DNA of 64,000 nt from Candidatus Nitrotoga sp. CP45 (GCA_003402375.1 QFXJ01000049.1:1-64000); one strand, 5' to 3'. Shown: positions 34,178-45,254, counted from the first letter of the stretch. Notes: generated by a model from the letters alone, not told the origin. Numbers and translations are program-made.

Positions 34178-35476
34178 TCACGACCCTATTCTAAGCAGGG
34201 CAGACTGCGCATGCGCATGCAAACCCTCACCAAGGGCCAGCACTGCTGCTATTTCGCCCAGCATCCCTGCGCCCTGCGCGGATACTTGAATCAAACTGCT
34301 GCGTTTCTGAAAGTCATACACTCCCAGCGGGGAAGAAAAACGTGCCGTGCCGGAGGTCGGCAGGACATGGTTAGGACCAGCGCAATAATCACCAAGCGAC
34401 TCGGAAGTATAACGACCCAAGAAAATTGCCCCAGCATGCTTGATTTTTGGCAGCCATTGCTGGGGATCGGCCACTGAAAGCTCCAGATGCTCCGGTGCTA
34501 TACGGTTACTGATAACACAAGCCTCGTCCAAATCAGCCACTTCAATCAGAGCACCGCGATTCTCTAATGCAGTGCGTATGATGTCACGGCGCGGCATCTG
34601 CGCCAGTAGACGATCCGCACTTTGCGCCACAGCTGTGGCGAACGCCGCATCCGGTGTCAGAAGGATGGCCTGCGCTAATTCATCGTGCTCTGCTTGAGAA
34701 AATAGATCCATCGCAATCCAGTCCGGATCGGTTTGTCCATCACAGATCACCAGAATCTCTGATGGCCCTGCCACCATATCAATACCAACTACGCCGAATA
34801 CGCGGCGCTTGGCGGCGGCCACGTAAGCGTTGCCGGGGCCGACGATTTTATCTACACGCGGCACGGTTGCCGTGCCATAAGCCAGTGCAGCAATCGCTTG
34901 GGCCCCGCCAATGGTGAACACCCGATCCACCCCAGCCAGATGGGCTGCTGCCAACACCAGCGCGTTTCGCATTCCGTCTGGGGTCGGCACTACCATAATG
35001 AGTTCACCGACCCCAGCCACTTTCGCCGGTAGCGCATTCATCAGCACTGAAGAAGGGTAGGCAGCCTTGCCGCCCGGCACATACAGGCCAACCCGGTCCA
35101 ATGGCGTAATCTGCTGACCGAGCAAGGTGCCATCCGTTTCGGTATAACTCCATGAAACTTGCAACTGCTTTTGATGATAAGCTGTAACGCGCTGTGCGGC
35201 CTGCTCCAGAGCGGCGCGCTGTGCAGCAGGCAATCCCTCGAAGGCGGCACGCAAGACATCAGGCGGCAGTTCCAGTGCTGCACTATCATGCACCTCCATA
35301 CGATCGAAGCGCCGGGTGTATTCGAGCAGGGCCACATCGCCGCGTGCGCGCACATCCGCCAGAATAGCCGCCACCGTCTCGTCCAGCTGGTGATCCTGAG
35401 TCGCCTCGAAAGCCAACAGCCTGTCCAGTTGTGTATTGAAATCTGGTTGCCGCGTGGAAAGCCGTCTAATGTTCAT
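34178..35476 (-). CDS. hisD: Histidinol dehydrogenase
   Basis: The product has 432 residues. [24 protein letters not shown], the NAD-site segment [27 protein letters not shown] and the zinc/catalytic region [17 protein letters not shown] are present, as is the C-terminal [17 protein letters not shown]. It oxidises histidinol to histidine in two steps. Its start overlaps hisG by 4 bases. The rest of the his operon is not in the window. Confidence 0.97.
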   Translation of the reverse strand: MNIRRLSTRQPDFNTQLDRLLAFEATQDHQLDETVAAILADVRARGDVALLEYTRRFDRMEVHDSAALELPPDVLRAAFEGLPAAQRAALEQAAQRVTAYHQKQLQVSWSYTETDGTLLGQQITPLDRVGLYVPGGKAAYPSSVLMNALPAKVAGVGELIMVVPTPDGMRNALVLAAAHLAGVDRVFTIGGAQAIAALAYGTATVPRVDKIVGPGNAYVAAAKRRVFGVVGIDMVAGPSEILVICDGQTDPDWIAMDLFSQAEHDELAQAILLTPDAAFATAVAQSADRLLAQMPRRDIIRTALENRGALIEVADLDEACVISNRIAPEHLELSVADPQQWLPKIKHAGAIFLGRYTSESLGDYCAGPNHVLPTSGTARFSSPLGVYDFQKRSSLIQVSAQGAGMLGEIAAVLALGEGLHAHAQSALLRIGS

Positions 35477-36111
35477 TGGACTACCGCCATGGAAAACGCA
35501 TCCAGCATGGGCTGAATAGCCGCATGTTTGAGTTTAAGTGAGGCCTGATTCACCACCAGACGCGAGGAAATCGCAGAGATTTCTTCTACCGCCTTAAGGT
35601 GATTGGCCTTCAGCGTATTGCCGCTGCTGACCAAATCCACGATTGCATCGGACAAACCGACCAGTGGAGCCAGCTCCATCGAGCCATACAATTTGATCAA
35701 ATCTACATGCACCCCTTTAGCCGCAAAATGCTCGCGCGCGGTCTGCACGTATTTGGTCGCCACACGCAGGCGCGCGCCCTGACGCACTGCCGATTCATAA
35801 TCAAAATCGTTCCTTACTGCCACCATCATGCGGCAACGCGCAATATTCAAATCCAGCGGCTGATACAAGCCGATGCCGCCATGCTCGTCAAGCACATCCT
35901 TGCCCGCGATCCCCAAATCAGCAGCGCCGTATTGCACATAGGTCGGCACGTCGGAAGCACGCACGATAATAAGACGTACGTCCGCTCGATTGGTGGATAA
36001 AATCAACTTGCGCGTAGGCTCCGGGGCTTCCAGCGGCGTAATGCCCGCCGCCTGCAACAACGGGACGGTCTCTTCAAAGATGCGCCCTTTGGATAAGGCG
36101 ATGGTAATCAT
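35473..36111 (-). CDS. hisG: ATP phosphoribosyltransferase, short form
   Basis: The product has 212 residues, the short HisG without the C-terminal regulatory domain. It therefore needs HisZ as partner for activity and histidine feedback; hisZ is not in this window. [22 protein letters not shown] and [20 protein letters not shown] are diagnostic. It catalyses the first step of histidine synthesis and lies between murA and hisD. Confidence 0.96.
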   Translation of the reverse strand: MITIALSKGRIFEETVPLLQAAGITPLEAPEPTRKLILSTNRADVRLIIVRASDVPTYVQYGAADLGIAGKDVLDEHGGIGLYQPLDLNIARCRMMVAVRNDFDYESAVRQGARLRVATKYVQTAREHFAAKGVHVDLIKLYGSMELAPLVGLSDAIVDLVSSGNTLKANHLKAVEEISAISSRLVVNQASLKLKHAAIQPMLDAFSMAVVQ

Positions 36112-36125
36112 GCGGTATCTTTCAT

Positions 36126-37406
<1,281 letters not shown>

Positions 37407-37441
37407 TTAATGTATTCTTGCCATATCTTGGTTATATCAGT

Positions 37442-38206
37442 TCAGTACCGCAATTTATATCCGGATTTTAACAACCCCAAAGATAATAGCGTCAGACCAA
37501 GCATACACCCGCCTGCTACCATCAAACTCACCCACGGAGAAATGTCCGACACGCCGAAAAATCCATAACGAAAACCATCTATCATATAAAAAAATGGATT
37601 AAAACGCGACAACGCCTGCCAAAAAGGCGGCAGCGAATGAATGGAATAAAATACGCCGGACAAAAAAGTCAACGGCATAATAATGAAATTCTGGAATCCT
37701 GCGAGTTGATCAAATTTTTCTGCCCACATCCCGGCCACCACCCCTAGTGAGCCAAGCATCGCGCTACCGAGAACGGCGAACAATATAATCCAGATTGGAA
37801 ACAGCAACGGCGGCTGAGCAAACCACAGTGCGGCCAAATATACGCCTATGCCGACCACCAAGCCGCGCAGCATGGAAGCGAGCACATATGCCGCAAAAAA
37901 TTCCCAATAGGCAATCGGCGCCAGCAGCACGAACACGATATTGCCAGTAATCTTGGACTGAATCAGGCTGGAAGAGCTGTTGGCAAAAGCGTTCTGCAAC
38001 ATTGCCATCATCATCAGTCCCGGAATAAGGAAGGCAGTGTAATGTACCCCCGGATATACCTCGACATGCTGTGCCAGCACATACGAAAAAATCAGCAGAT
38101 AGAGCAATGCGGTCAGCACTGGAGCCAGCACGGTCTGGAAGCCCACCTTCCACACCCGGAATACCTCCTTGTAGAGAAGACTGTAAAAACTCAACGTCCG
38201 CCTCAC
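37442..38206 (-). CDS. ABC-2 type transporter permease
   Basis: The product has 254 residues with six membrane segments. FSYVLAQHVEVYPGVHYTAFLIPGLMMMAMLQNAFANSSSSLIQSK and the C-terminal FLSGVFYSIHSLPPFWQALSRFNPFFYMIDGFRYGF are typical of YadH-like ABC-2 permeases. The substrate is unknown. It overlaps the ATPase gene by 4 bases, forming one exporter that lies between murA and the mla genes. Confidence 0.92.
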   Translation of the reverse strand: MRRTLSFYSLLYKEVFRVWKVGFQTVLAPVLTALLYLLIFSYVLAQHVEVYPGVHYTAFLIPGLMMMAMLQNAFANSSSSLIQSKITGNIVFVLLAPIAYWEFFAAYVLASMLRGLVVGIGVYLAALWFAQPPLLFPIWIILFAVLGSAMLGSLGVVAGMWAEKFDQLAGFQNFIIMPLTFLSGVFYSIHSLPPFWQALSRFNPFFYMIDGFRYGFFGVSDISPWVSLMVAGGCMLGLTLLSLGLLKSGYKLRY

Positions 38207-39105
38207 TGCACGGTCCGTCCCACCAAACGCAGGAAAACTTCTTCCAAATCAGGCTGCTGCAAGGTCATCTCCTGTACCGTGGTTCCAGCCACACGCAGTT
38301 CCGCCAGCATTGACTCCAATGCTTGATAGGATGGCAATGTAAGCAGGTAATCACCCTCCGCCTGTTCGACCACCTGCGGTAGCAATGTGGCCGGTAAGTA
38401 ACCCGCGATTTTCAACCTGACGCGACAGCCGGCCAGGCTTCTCAGCAGATTGAGTGTACTATCCAACGCCACAATACGGCCATGCTTGAGCATGGCAATC
38501 CGTGTGCATAAGGCTTCCGCTTCTTCCAAATAGTGGGTGGTTAACAGAATGGTATGCCCATCGCGGTTAAGCTGCTGAATAAAACGCCATAACGATTGGC
38601 GCAATTCCACGTCCACCCCGGCAGTCGGTTCATCCAGCACAATAACCGGCGGCTTATGCACCAAGGCCTGCGCCACCAACACACGGCGCTTCATACCACC
38701 GGACAGGCGGCGCATATTGGTATCGGCCTTATCGGTCAAATCCAAGTGGTGCATCACCTCATCGATCCAGGTGTCGTTATGACGTAATCCAAAAAAACCA
38801 GATTGCATACGCAACGTTTCACGAACTGTGAAAAAAGGATCAAAGACCAGCTCTTGCGGCACCACACCCAACAAACGACGGCTGGCACGATATTGCTTAA
38901 CTACATCGTGCCCCAGTACGGATAGCTGCCCATCATCTGGCAATGCAAGTCCGGCCAGCAGGTTTATCAGCGTAGTTTTGCCCGCACCGTTGGGGCCAAG
39001 CAAACCAAAAAACTCACCCTGCTCGATACGTAAATCCACGCCATCTAGTGCTTGTAATTGGCCATAGCGTTTGCGTGCTTGACGCACATCAATGGCAGGT
39101 AACAT
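38203..39105 (-). CDS. ABC transporter ATP-binding protein (YadG-like)
   Basis: The product has 300 residues. Walker [10 protein letters not shown], signature RRLSGGMKRRVLVAQAL and Walker B PVIVLDEPTAGVD are all present, followed by a C-terminal domain of about 90 residues. It pairs with the ABC-2 permease behind it. The frame is open to 39171, but homology begins at MLPAIDVRQARKRYGQL, which leaves a 13-base gap after mlaB. Confidence 0.92.
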   Translation of the reverse strand: MLPAIDVRQARKRYGQLQALDGVDLRIEQGEFFGLLGPNGAGKTTLINLLAGLALPDDGQLSVLGHDVVKQYRASRRLLGVVPQELVFDPFFTVRETLRMQSGFFGLRHNDTWIDEVMHHLDLTDKADTNMRRLSGGMKRRVLVAQALVHKPPVIVLDEPTAGVDVELRQSLWRFIQQLNRDGHTILLTTHYLEEAEALCTRIAMLKHGRIVALDSTLNLLRSLAGCRVRLKIAGYLPATLLPQVVEQAEGDYLLTLPSYQALESMLAELRVAGTTVQEMTLQQPDLEEVFLRLVGRTVQ

Positions 39106-39118
39106 CAAATTGAATAGA

Positions 39119-39421
39119 TCAAGATTGCGCGGAATCATTACCGCATAGCGGCAGCATATCCACAACGCCATACAAACGGGCCAAACTTAACAAATTCTCT
39201 GGAACATGGGTAAAACACAGTTGCACACTGCTACGCTGCGCCTCGCGTAGCCAAGCCAGCAGCAAACTGACTGCGGCAGAATCTACCGTCTCTACCTGAG
39301 CCAAATCAACCACCAGCGATGTTTCGCCAGTAGCCTGCAACCCATTTTTAAATAAGGGTATAACCGTTTCAATCGTTAGATGGCTCGGTGCTTGCACACG
39401 GCCACCATCACGGCTAATCAC
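39119..39421 (-). CDS. mlaB: STAS-domain protein MlaB
   Basis: The product has 100 residues, a lone STAS domain with SLVVDLAQVETVDSAAVSLLLAWLREAQ around the conserved serine. MlaB binds the MlaF ATPase and stabilises the MlaFEDB complex that moves phospholipids between the membranes. It is the last mla gene and overlaps mlaC by 4 bases. Confidence 0.9.
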   Translation of the reverse strand: MISRDGGRVQAPSHLTIETVIPLFKNGLQATGETSLVVDLAQVETVDSAAVSLLLAWLREAQRSSVQLCFTHVPENLLSLARLYGVVDMLPLCGNDSAQS

Positions 39422-40056
39422 TTGGATGCCGCCTTAGGCAAAATTGCGCCAGTCTGTGCCTGATTTTTTTCCGTTAATGTCTTAATCAGCCCATCAATAC
39501 CGCTCTTCTGAACCTGCTCAGCAAAGGTACCGCGATAATTGGTTACCAAACTCACGCCTTCGATCGATAGGTCATACACTTTCCAACCACTAGCCGTCTT
39601 TTCCATATCATAATTTACGGGCAGCGGTGGCTTGCCTTTATTAAGAATAGAAGTTTTTACAGTCACTTCGGCAGCGTCATTTGCCATTTTTAGTGGCTTC
39701 ACTTCTACCTCCTGATCCTGATAGGTAGTGAATGCCGTGGTATATGTACGCACCAACAAATTGCGAAACTCGATTTCCAAAACTTTCTTCTGCTCCGGCG
39801 TAGCACTTCGCCAGTTCTTGCCTACGGCAAGTTTGGTCATATGTGTAAAATTAAAATGTGGCAGCACCTTTGCATCCACCAATTCATTCACTTTTTTCTT
39901 ATTACCAGCCCGAATATCCTTGTCCTGCTTAACGATGGCCAAGACTTCATCCACTGTATTTCTAATTAACGCCTCCGGCTCTGGCACGTTCGCCTGCACG
40001 CCTAACGACACACACGCCAGCAACATTCCCACCCACAATGCAATTATTTTTTTCAT
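39418..40056 (-). CDS. mlaC: Phospholipid-binding periplasmic protein MlaC
   Basis: The product has 212 residues with a signal peptide (MKKIIALWVGMLLACVSLGVQA). LPHFNFTHMTKLAVGKNWRSATPEQKKVLEIEFRNLLVRTYTTAF matches the Ttg2D/MlaC fold, which ferries one phospholipid through the periplasm. It lies between mlaD and mlaB. Confidence 0.94.
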   Translation of the reverse strand: MKKIIALWVGMLLACVSLGVQANVPEPEALIRNTVDEVLAIVKQDKDIRAGNKKKVNELVDAKVLPHFNFTHMTKLAVGKNWRSATPEQKKVLEIEFRNLLVRTYTTAFTTYQDQEVEVKPLKMANDAAEVTVKTSILNKGKPPLPVNYDMEKTASGWKVYDLSIEGVSLVTNYRGTFAEQVQKSGIDGLIKTLTEKNQAQTGAILPKAASK

Positions 40057-40068
40057 ATCTATTATCTT

Positions 40069-40551
40069 TTAATTAGGTTGTTTATCAACTTGCTTGGAGT
40101 CTTCGGCCTTGCTATATAAGAATCTACTGATTAAATCCTCCAGCACCACGGCAGACTGTGTTTTCTTGATTTCGTCACCCGCTTTCAAAAATGCTTCATC
40201 ACCACCCGGAATCAAGCCGATGTACTGTTCACCTAACAGTCCTGAAGTCAGGATATTGGCGAACGTGTCTTTGGGGAACTGATAACGCTTATCTATAGTC
40301 ATTGTCACTTTAGCCTCATAACGCTCGGGATCCAGGCTAATCTGAGCCACCCGGCCAACAAGCACGCCAGAACTTTTGATGGATGCCTGGGGCTTGAGGC
40401 CACCAATATTAGAAAAATGGGCCTGCAACTGATATGTTTCAGACACATTGTAAGTACTCAGGTTCCCCACCTTGAGCGCAAGCACAGCTAACGCCGCTAA
40501 GCCTGCCACGACAAATATGCCGACCCATAAATCCAGCGTGGTGCGTTTCAT
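40069..40551 (-). CDS. mlaD: MCE-domain protein MlaD
   Basis: The product has 160 residues: one N-terminal membrane helix (about 9-27) and an MCE domain with FSNIGGLKPQASIKSSGVLVGRVAQISLDPERYEAKVTMTID. MlaD forms a hexameric ring on top of the transporter through which phospholipid passes. One base separates it from mlaE. Confidence 0.95.
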   Translation of the reverse strand: MKRTTLDLWVGIFVVAGLAALAVLALKVGNLSTYNVSETYQLQAHFSNIGGLKPQASIKSSGVLVGRVAQISLDPERYEAKVTMTIDKRYQFPKDTFANILTSGLLGEQYIGLIPGGDEAFLKAGDEIKKTQSAVVLEDLISRFLYSKAEDSKQVDKQPN

Positions 40552-40552
40552 A

Positions 40553-41341
40553 CTACTCCCCTTGAAACATAAATGCGGTCAAAATAAAATCCAAAAATAA
40601 AATTGTCAGCGACGACTCGACTACTGTGCGCGTGGTCGCACCGGACACCCCTTCTGCAGTGGGTGGTGCATCATAGCCTTCGAACAATGCTATGGCAGTC
40701 ACGGCCACTCCAAACACAAAGCTCTTAATCATCCCGTTTACGATATCGTGCTGAAAATCAACCCCGGCTTGCATTTGCGACCAAAACGAACCTTGATCAA
40801 CGCCAATCAGCACCACCCCAACCACATATCCACCAAATACACCCATAGCAGAAAATAACGCCGATAGCAGTGGCATAGAAATAACCCCGGCCCAAAAACG
40901 GGGCGCCACCACGCGCGCTATCGGATTGATTGCCATCATCTCCATTGCTGAAATCTGTTCGGTGGCCTTCATCAAGCCAATCTCTGCAGTCATCGCCGAA
41001 CCAGCGCGACTCGCAAACAACAGGGCGGCCAGCACTGGCCCCAATTCGCGCACCAAACTCAACGCTACGAGCGACCCAAGCGCAGATTCAGAACCGTAGC
41101 GTTTGAGTGTCTCATAGCCCTGCAACCCCAACACCATGCCGACAAACGTACCGGCCACCAAAATTATAATAAGCGACATCACCCCACTTGAGAAAAGCTC
41201 CTTGACGGTCAAGTGAAAGCGCCGGAAGCTGGTCCCGGAATAAAAGAGGATCAGCATGAAGAAGCGGGAGGCATATCCAATACGCCATACCGCATTCACA
41301 ATACGATGACCTAAGAACCTCAGATTTTCAACGATTGTCAT
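40553..41341 (-). CDS. mlaE: Phospholipid transport permease MlaE
   Basis: The product has 262 residues with five to six membrane helices. GTFVGMVLGLQGYETLKRYGSESALGSLVALSLVRELGPVLAALLFASRAGSAMTAEIG is the family core, with the coupling helix to MlaF. It overlaps mlaF by 4 bases. Confidence 0.96.
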   Translation of the reverse strand: MTIVENLRFLGHRIVNAVWRIGYASRFFMLILFYSGTSFRRFHLTVKELFSSGVMSLIIILVAGTFVGMVLGLQGYETLKRYGSESALGSLVALSLVRELGPVLAALLFASRAGSAMTAEIGLMKATEQISAMEMMAINPIARVVAPRFWAGVISMPLLSALFSAMGVFGGYVVGVVLIGVDQGSFWSQMQAGVDFQHDIVNGMIKSFVFGVAVTAIALFEGYDAPPTAEGVSGATTRTVVESSLTILFLDFILTAFMFQGE

Positions 41342-42147
41342 CGCGACGGCCGCAAATTTAAATCTTGCCCGTAATCGCTAGAGGGATAATGGAATGGAAC
41401 CGGGCCATCCATTTCGCCATGCACGAATTGATGCACGAACGGCTTATCGGAAGTGCTGATTTCAGCCGGCGTCCCTTCTGCAACAACCACTCCATCGGCA
41501 ATAAAATATATATAGTCAACAATCTTGAGCGATTCCTGCACATCATGCGTAACCACTACCGAAGTCGCGCCCAGCGCATCGTTCAAACGGCGAATGAGAT
41601 TACCCACCACGGTAAGAGAGATGGGATCCAGTCCGGCAAACGGCTCGTCGTACATAATCAACATCGGATCCAGCGCCACCGTGCGCGCCAACGCCACGCG
41701 TCGCGCCATGCCACCTGAAAGCTCAGCGGGCATCAAGTGATGTGTGCCGCGTAAACCTACCGCATGCAGCTTCATCAGCACTAAATCCCGGATGATCTCT
41801 TCCGGCAGATCAGTATGCTCGCGCATCTGAAACGCCACATTGTCATATACGGACATATCCGTGAATAACGCCCCAAACTGGAACAGCATGCCCATCCGGC
41901 GACGCATGAGATACAAACCTTTATGGTCAAGCTCATGTATCACCTGCCCATCAACTTTCACATAACCACTGCTTGGCTTGAGCGCACCGCCGATAAGCTG
42001 TAGCAATGTAGTCTTGCCACAGCCACTACCGCCCATAACAGCAATCACCTTACCCTTAGGGAAAGTGAGATTGACACCTTTTAATATGGGGCGGCTGTCG
42101 TAGGCAAAATTGACGTCGCGAATTTCGACCAGCGCTTGAGATGACAC
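41338..42147 (-). CDS. mlaF: Phospholipid transport ATPase MlaF
   Basis: The product has 269 residues. Walker A GGSGCGKTT (39-47), signature LSGGMARRVALARTVALDP and Walker B LIMYDEPFAGLDP are intact. It is the first gene of the mlaFEDCB operon, which maintains outer-membrane lipid asymmetry, and the ABC-2 pair follows in the same direction. Accessory genes begin 317 bases upstream on the other strand. Confidence 0.96.
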   Translation of the reverse strand: MSSQALVEIRDVNFAYDSRPILKGVNLTFPKGKVIAVMGGSGCGKTTLLQLIGGALKPSSGYVKVDGQVIHELDHKGLYLMRRRMGMLFQFGALFTDMSVYDNVAFQMREHTDLPEEIIRDLVLMKLHAVGLRGTHHLMPAELSGGMARRVALARTVALDPMLIMYDEPFAGLDPISLTVVGNLIRRLNDALGATSVVVTHDVQESLKIVDYIYFIADGVVVAEGTPAEISTSDKPFVHQFVHGEMDGPVPFHYPSSDYGQDLNLRPSR

Positions 42148-42464
42148 GTATCAACACCTTGATAATCCGGTTAGAGAGGCATTCTAAACCATGCAATCGT
42201 TTAATCGCAACATTCACCACTACAGATTTAGCGAGCAACGAAGCTGTCTCGTTATTGACGGAAGAGCTCGACTGTATTTTCATAAAACAGCGCTTTTGAT
42301 TCTAAGATCTCCGTCCAACCCTCCGTTTGAACGACACCGCAAACTGCGTTTTCGTCTACGCCCATTTCGGGGTGTTGCTCAACTTTGTTACGTCGGACCT
42401 CGCCAGTTGCTTCTTGCAGGGCATCGAATGATAATCACGCAACCTGTGCATTTTGGAGTCCATC
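42148..42464. other. Divergent intergenic region, mlaF / hicB
   Basis: These 317 bases hold no gene that I can support and no clear palindrome. They must contain the leftward mla promoter and the rightward hicB promoter, but I could not choose convincing -35/-10 boxes. GGAG at the right end is the hicB ribosome site. Confidence 0.5.
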
Positions 42465-42674
42465 ATGAATGTCTATTCAGCGGTAATTGAACGGTTTTCA
42501 CAAACTGGCCTGTTCGTTGGTTTTGTCCCCGGATTTCCCGGTGCCCACTCTCAGGGGGAAACGCTGAACGAGGTCAATCACAACCTGCGCGATGTTATTA
42601 CAATGCTTCTGGCAGACGACGAGCCTGTGCTGGAGTCCGAGTTTGTTGGGATTCAAAACGTCGCCATCGCTTGA
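42465..42674 (+). CDS. hicB: HicB-like antitoxin, short form
   Basis: The product has 69 residues: MNVYSAVIERFSQTGLFVGFVPGFPGAHSQGETLNEVNHNLRDVITMLL, a single HicB partial-RNase-H fold without the usual C-terminal DNA-binding domain. It would bind and block HicA. GGAG lies 6 bases before the start. It precedes hicA by 3 bases, the reverse of the classical hicA-hicB order, though this order is common in short-HicB pairs. Confidence 0.8.
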   Translation: MNVYSAVIERFSQTGLFVGFVPGFPGAHSQGETLNEVNHNLRDVITMLLADDEPVLESEFVGIQNVAIA

Positions 42675-42677
42675 GTC

Positions 42678-42848
42678 ATGGGCAATATCCCCATCCTCAG
42701 ACCCAGTGAAGTCATCACCACCTTCTTCAAGCTCGGCTTCATCGAAATCCGTCAACGCGGATCACACAAACAATTTCGCAATAGTACAGGCGAGAGCCTG
42801 TTCTTTACTCTACCCATTTTTATGCAGCGCCGGTTAGTTCTACGTTAA
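42678..42848 (+). pseudogene. hicA: HicA-family mRNA interferase toxin, C-terminally truncated
   Basis: The frame has 56 residues. PILRPSEVITTFFKLGFIEIRQRGSHKQFRN is the HicA fold with the catalytic histidine H30 in GSHKQF. After about residue 42 the sequence departs from the family (LFFTLPIFMQRRLVLR), and the final strand and helix of a normal 70-80-residue HicA are missing. It is probably inactive or weakened. It ends 5 bases before the next gene. Confidence 0.75.
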
Positions 42849-42853
42849 CCATC

Positions 42854-43672
42854 ATGAAGCAGCACACCTCAATCGCTCAAGGTCGTTATCTTCTGTTCCT
42901 CGATATCCTTGGATTTCGCCAGTTGGTCGAAACCAACAGTACGCAGGATATCTACGCGGTCATCGACGATGCCTTAAGCGCCTTCGATCGCTGGGAAAAG
43001 CTAAATGGACTTTTCAAGACCATTTATTTCTCCGACACGTTCATCTTCTACCAAGAGCCCAAAGGCTACAGTGACTGGGCGTTCCTAGACGTGTATGCAA
43101 TTGGGGGAATGGTTTTGTCCGCATTGCTGGCCAAAGGCATTCCTGCGAGAGGCGCGATTTCTTTTGGCGAGTTTGAGGTCAAGCTAGATGCAACCGACCG
43201 TCACCAAGTCTACTTCGGCAAAGCACTGATAGAGGCATACCAAGCCGAGCAGCTCGAAAAGTGGATCGGCATAACAATACTACCGTCTGCATGGAAGCCA
43301 TATGAAGCCATAAATCCAGGAACCATTGATGCCCTCGCAAGTGAACGAGTGTGGTCGAAGCGGGACGACGACGTACTGCTACTCAACCCTTTCATCAAAC
43401 TCAGAAGCTGGTACACCTCCGCACTCATTGGAGAAGTGGACAAACCGTACTCAAGTTGGAATGCACCAGAATTCCCGAACGACATCCTTGGATTCAAATT
43501 CATTCGAGAAAAAGCTGACTTCTATGCAGCAAGAAATGACTTTACCAGCACCCTCGCGATCAAGTACCACACGACAATACGTTTCCTGGAGAGTATTCTC
43601 GGCGATCAACTCTATAAGTGGGGGGAGGAAGCCGCCCTTCCGGGCAACTTCTACCCGCGCCAAGATGACTAA
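42854..43672 (+). CDS. Protein of unknown function, nucleotide-cyclase-fold-like
   Basis: The product has 272 residues. YLLFLDILGFRQLV (D17), KTIYFSDTFIFYQE (D61) and IPARGAISFGEFEV (about 97-110) follow the spacing of class III nucleotide cyclases, where two aspartates hold the metals and a RIGIxxG-like strand follows. No typical lysine/arginine substrate signature is evident, so activity is uncertain. It starts 5 bases after the hicA remnant and is probably in the same transcript. No recognisable second-messenger effector lies beside it. Confidence 0.6.
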   Translation: MKQHTSIAQGRYLLFLDILGFRQLVETNSTQDIYAVIDDALSAFDRWEKLNGLFKTIYFSDTFIFYQEPKGYSDWAFLDVYAIGGMVLSALLAKGIPARGAISFGEFEVKLDATDRHQVYFGKALIEAYQAEQLEKWIGITILPSAWKPYEAINPGTIDALASERVWSKRDDDVLLLNPFIKLRSWYTSALIGEVDKPYSSWNAPEFPNDILGFKFIREKADFYAARNDFTSTLAIKYHTTIRFLESILGDQLYKWGEEAALPGNFYPRQDD

Positions 43673-43839
43673 CCCTTCCGTCGAGAGGGAACCGGCAAGG
43701 AAGATGAACAAAAACTGGGTATGAAGCGTGGTGCACCTGAGGCAACTGAATGAGGAGGCGATTGAATTGGAGCGCCATCGCGATGGCAGTTTACTTCAAC
43801 GAATATTAGGTTGCTAAGCCAATTTATAAACGTTCGAGT

Positions 43840-43867
43840 TGATGAGCCAATAGAACAAGCTATAATA
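43840..43867 (+). promoter_or_regulatory. Sigma-70 promoter of the OYE-like gene
   Basis: TTGATG (43840-43845) and a perfect TATAAT (43862-43867) are separated by 16 bases, about 35 bases before the start at 43902. Confidence 0.6.
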
Positions 43868-43901
43868 ACTTATTCTTAGTATCTAACCGAACGACAAACC
43901 C

Positions 43902-45254
43902 ATGCCAAACGACAACGAACTTACACCTAGTATCGACAAACTCACACCCAGTACCGACCAGCCTATGCCTGTTACCGGCAAGGCATCTAAAAAAGACATT
44001 CCCATGATTCCGATGGAAGACTGGGATCTTGATGACAATCCTCCCTTGGTTCCCGCTTACCCGGATGTTCCCAAGGCTCTCAATGAGAACCCCAATCCGA
44101 TCGCTGACCCCAGGAATTATCCTAAGAAAAAACCAGTCAAGCGTGAATCCAGCCCTTCCGGGTGGACAGATATGTCACATATTCTGCCGCCAGAAATACA
44201 CCCCTTGTATAGGAAAGGATGGCTCGGCGCGCTTGAGCTGAATAACCGCGTTGTTATGGCGCCCATGACCCGCAGCCGGGCTGGGCTGGGCAACGTGCCG
44301 AATGCGATGAATGCAATGTACTACTCTCAACGCAGTTGCGCTGGCCTGATGATTTCCGAACCCACTCAAGTTTCTGCCCAAGGAATTGGTTATCCAGGCA
44401 CACCGGGCATAACCACCCGCGAACAAATAGACGGTTGGAAAATGGTGACTGCCCACGTTCGCAGAACGGGGGGCAAGCTTTTCATGAACCTATCGCATGT
44501 TGGCCGAATCTCACATCCATCGTTGCAGCCATTCCAAAGTTTGCCAGTCGCGCCTTCTGCTATCCAACCAGCAGGGGAGGTTTTCACCCCCAAGGGAATG
44601 GTGCCGTACGTTGCGCCCCGCGCACTTGAAATTGCTGAAATGGCGGGCATCGTCGAACAATATAGGCAAGCTACGCTTAATGCCGAAGAAGCGTGGTTGG
44701 ACGGCATAGAAATAGATGCCGCGAATGGATATCTGCTCGACCAATTTTTACGAGACAGCACGAATCAACGGACGGACGAGTATGGTGGCTCAATCGAGAA
44801 CCGCTGCCGCTTGCTGTTTGAAGTAATTCAAGCGGTATGTACTGTGTATCCATCGCAAAAAGTTGGGGTTCGTCTGTCCCCAGTCAATCCATTAAATGAT
44901 ATTTTCGACTCAGCGCCGCAAGAAACCTTCGAATACGTCGTCGAACAGTTGAATCGTTTCAACCTGGCTTATATACATATCGTTGAGGAACATTCTTCGA
45001 CATTCGATTTTAAGCGCTTACGAAGCTTATTCAGAGGCAAATACATAGCAAATGGCGGTTACGATGCGGAACGTGCCGAGAAAGCAATTGTTGAAAAAAC
45101 CGCTGATTTCGTATCATTCGGCGCACTATTCATTGCCAACCCAGATTTACTGCTGCGGCTGCGGGAACGTCGAGATTACAACATTCCAGATCTAGCAACG
45201 TTCTACGGCGGCGAAGCCGCTGGCTACATTGATTATCCATCGCTGCCATTTTAG
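43902..45254 (+). CDS. Old Yellow Enzyme-family flavoprotein with N-terminal extension
   Basis: The product has 450 residues. The first 90 or so are low-complexity and probably disordered, with repeated LTPSxDxxxP units and many prolines. The OYE barrel follows: NRVVMAPMTRSRAG (115-128), ISEPTQVSAQGIGYPGTPGI, ANGYLLDQFLRDSTNQRTDEYGGSIENR (274-301) and IANGGYDAERAE. The usual histidine of the substrate-anion pair (HxxN) is D272 here with N275 kept, and LWHxGR is LSHVGR, so ordinary ene-reduction may be altered. FMN binding is likely. Expressed from its own promoter. Confidence 0.85.
   Translation: MPNDNELTPSIDKLTPSTDQPMPVTGKASKKDIPMIPMEDWDLDDNPPLVPAYPDVPKALNENPNPIADPRNYPKKKPVKRESSPSGWTDMSHILPPEIHPLYRKGWLGALELNNRVVMAPMTRSRAGLGNVPNAMNAMYYSQRSCAGLMISEPTQVSAQGIGYPGTPGITTREQIDGWKMVTAHVRRTGGKLFMNLSHVGRISHPSLQPFQSLPVAPSAIQPAGEVFTPKGMVPYVAPRALEIAEMAGIVEQYRQATLNAEEAWLDGIEIDAANGYLLDQFLRDSTNQRTDEYGGSIENRCRLLFEVIQAVCTVYPSQKVGVRLSPVNPLNDIFDSAPQETFEYVVEQLNRFNLAYIHIVEEHSSTFDFKRLRSLFRGKYIANGGYDAERAEKAIVEKTADFVSFGALFIANPDLLLRLRERRDYNIPDLATFYGGEAAGYIDYPSLPF

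Noticed and set aside
43729-43815. Short frame VVHLRQLNEEAIELERHRDG after the cyclase-like gene
   Set aside because: Protein-like in look but only 28 codons, no clear ribosome site and no family recognised; not enough to call a gene.
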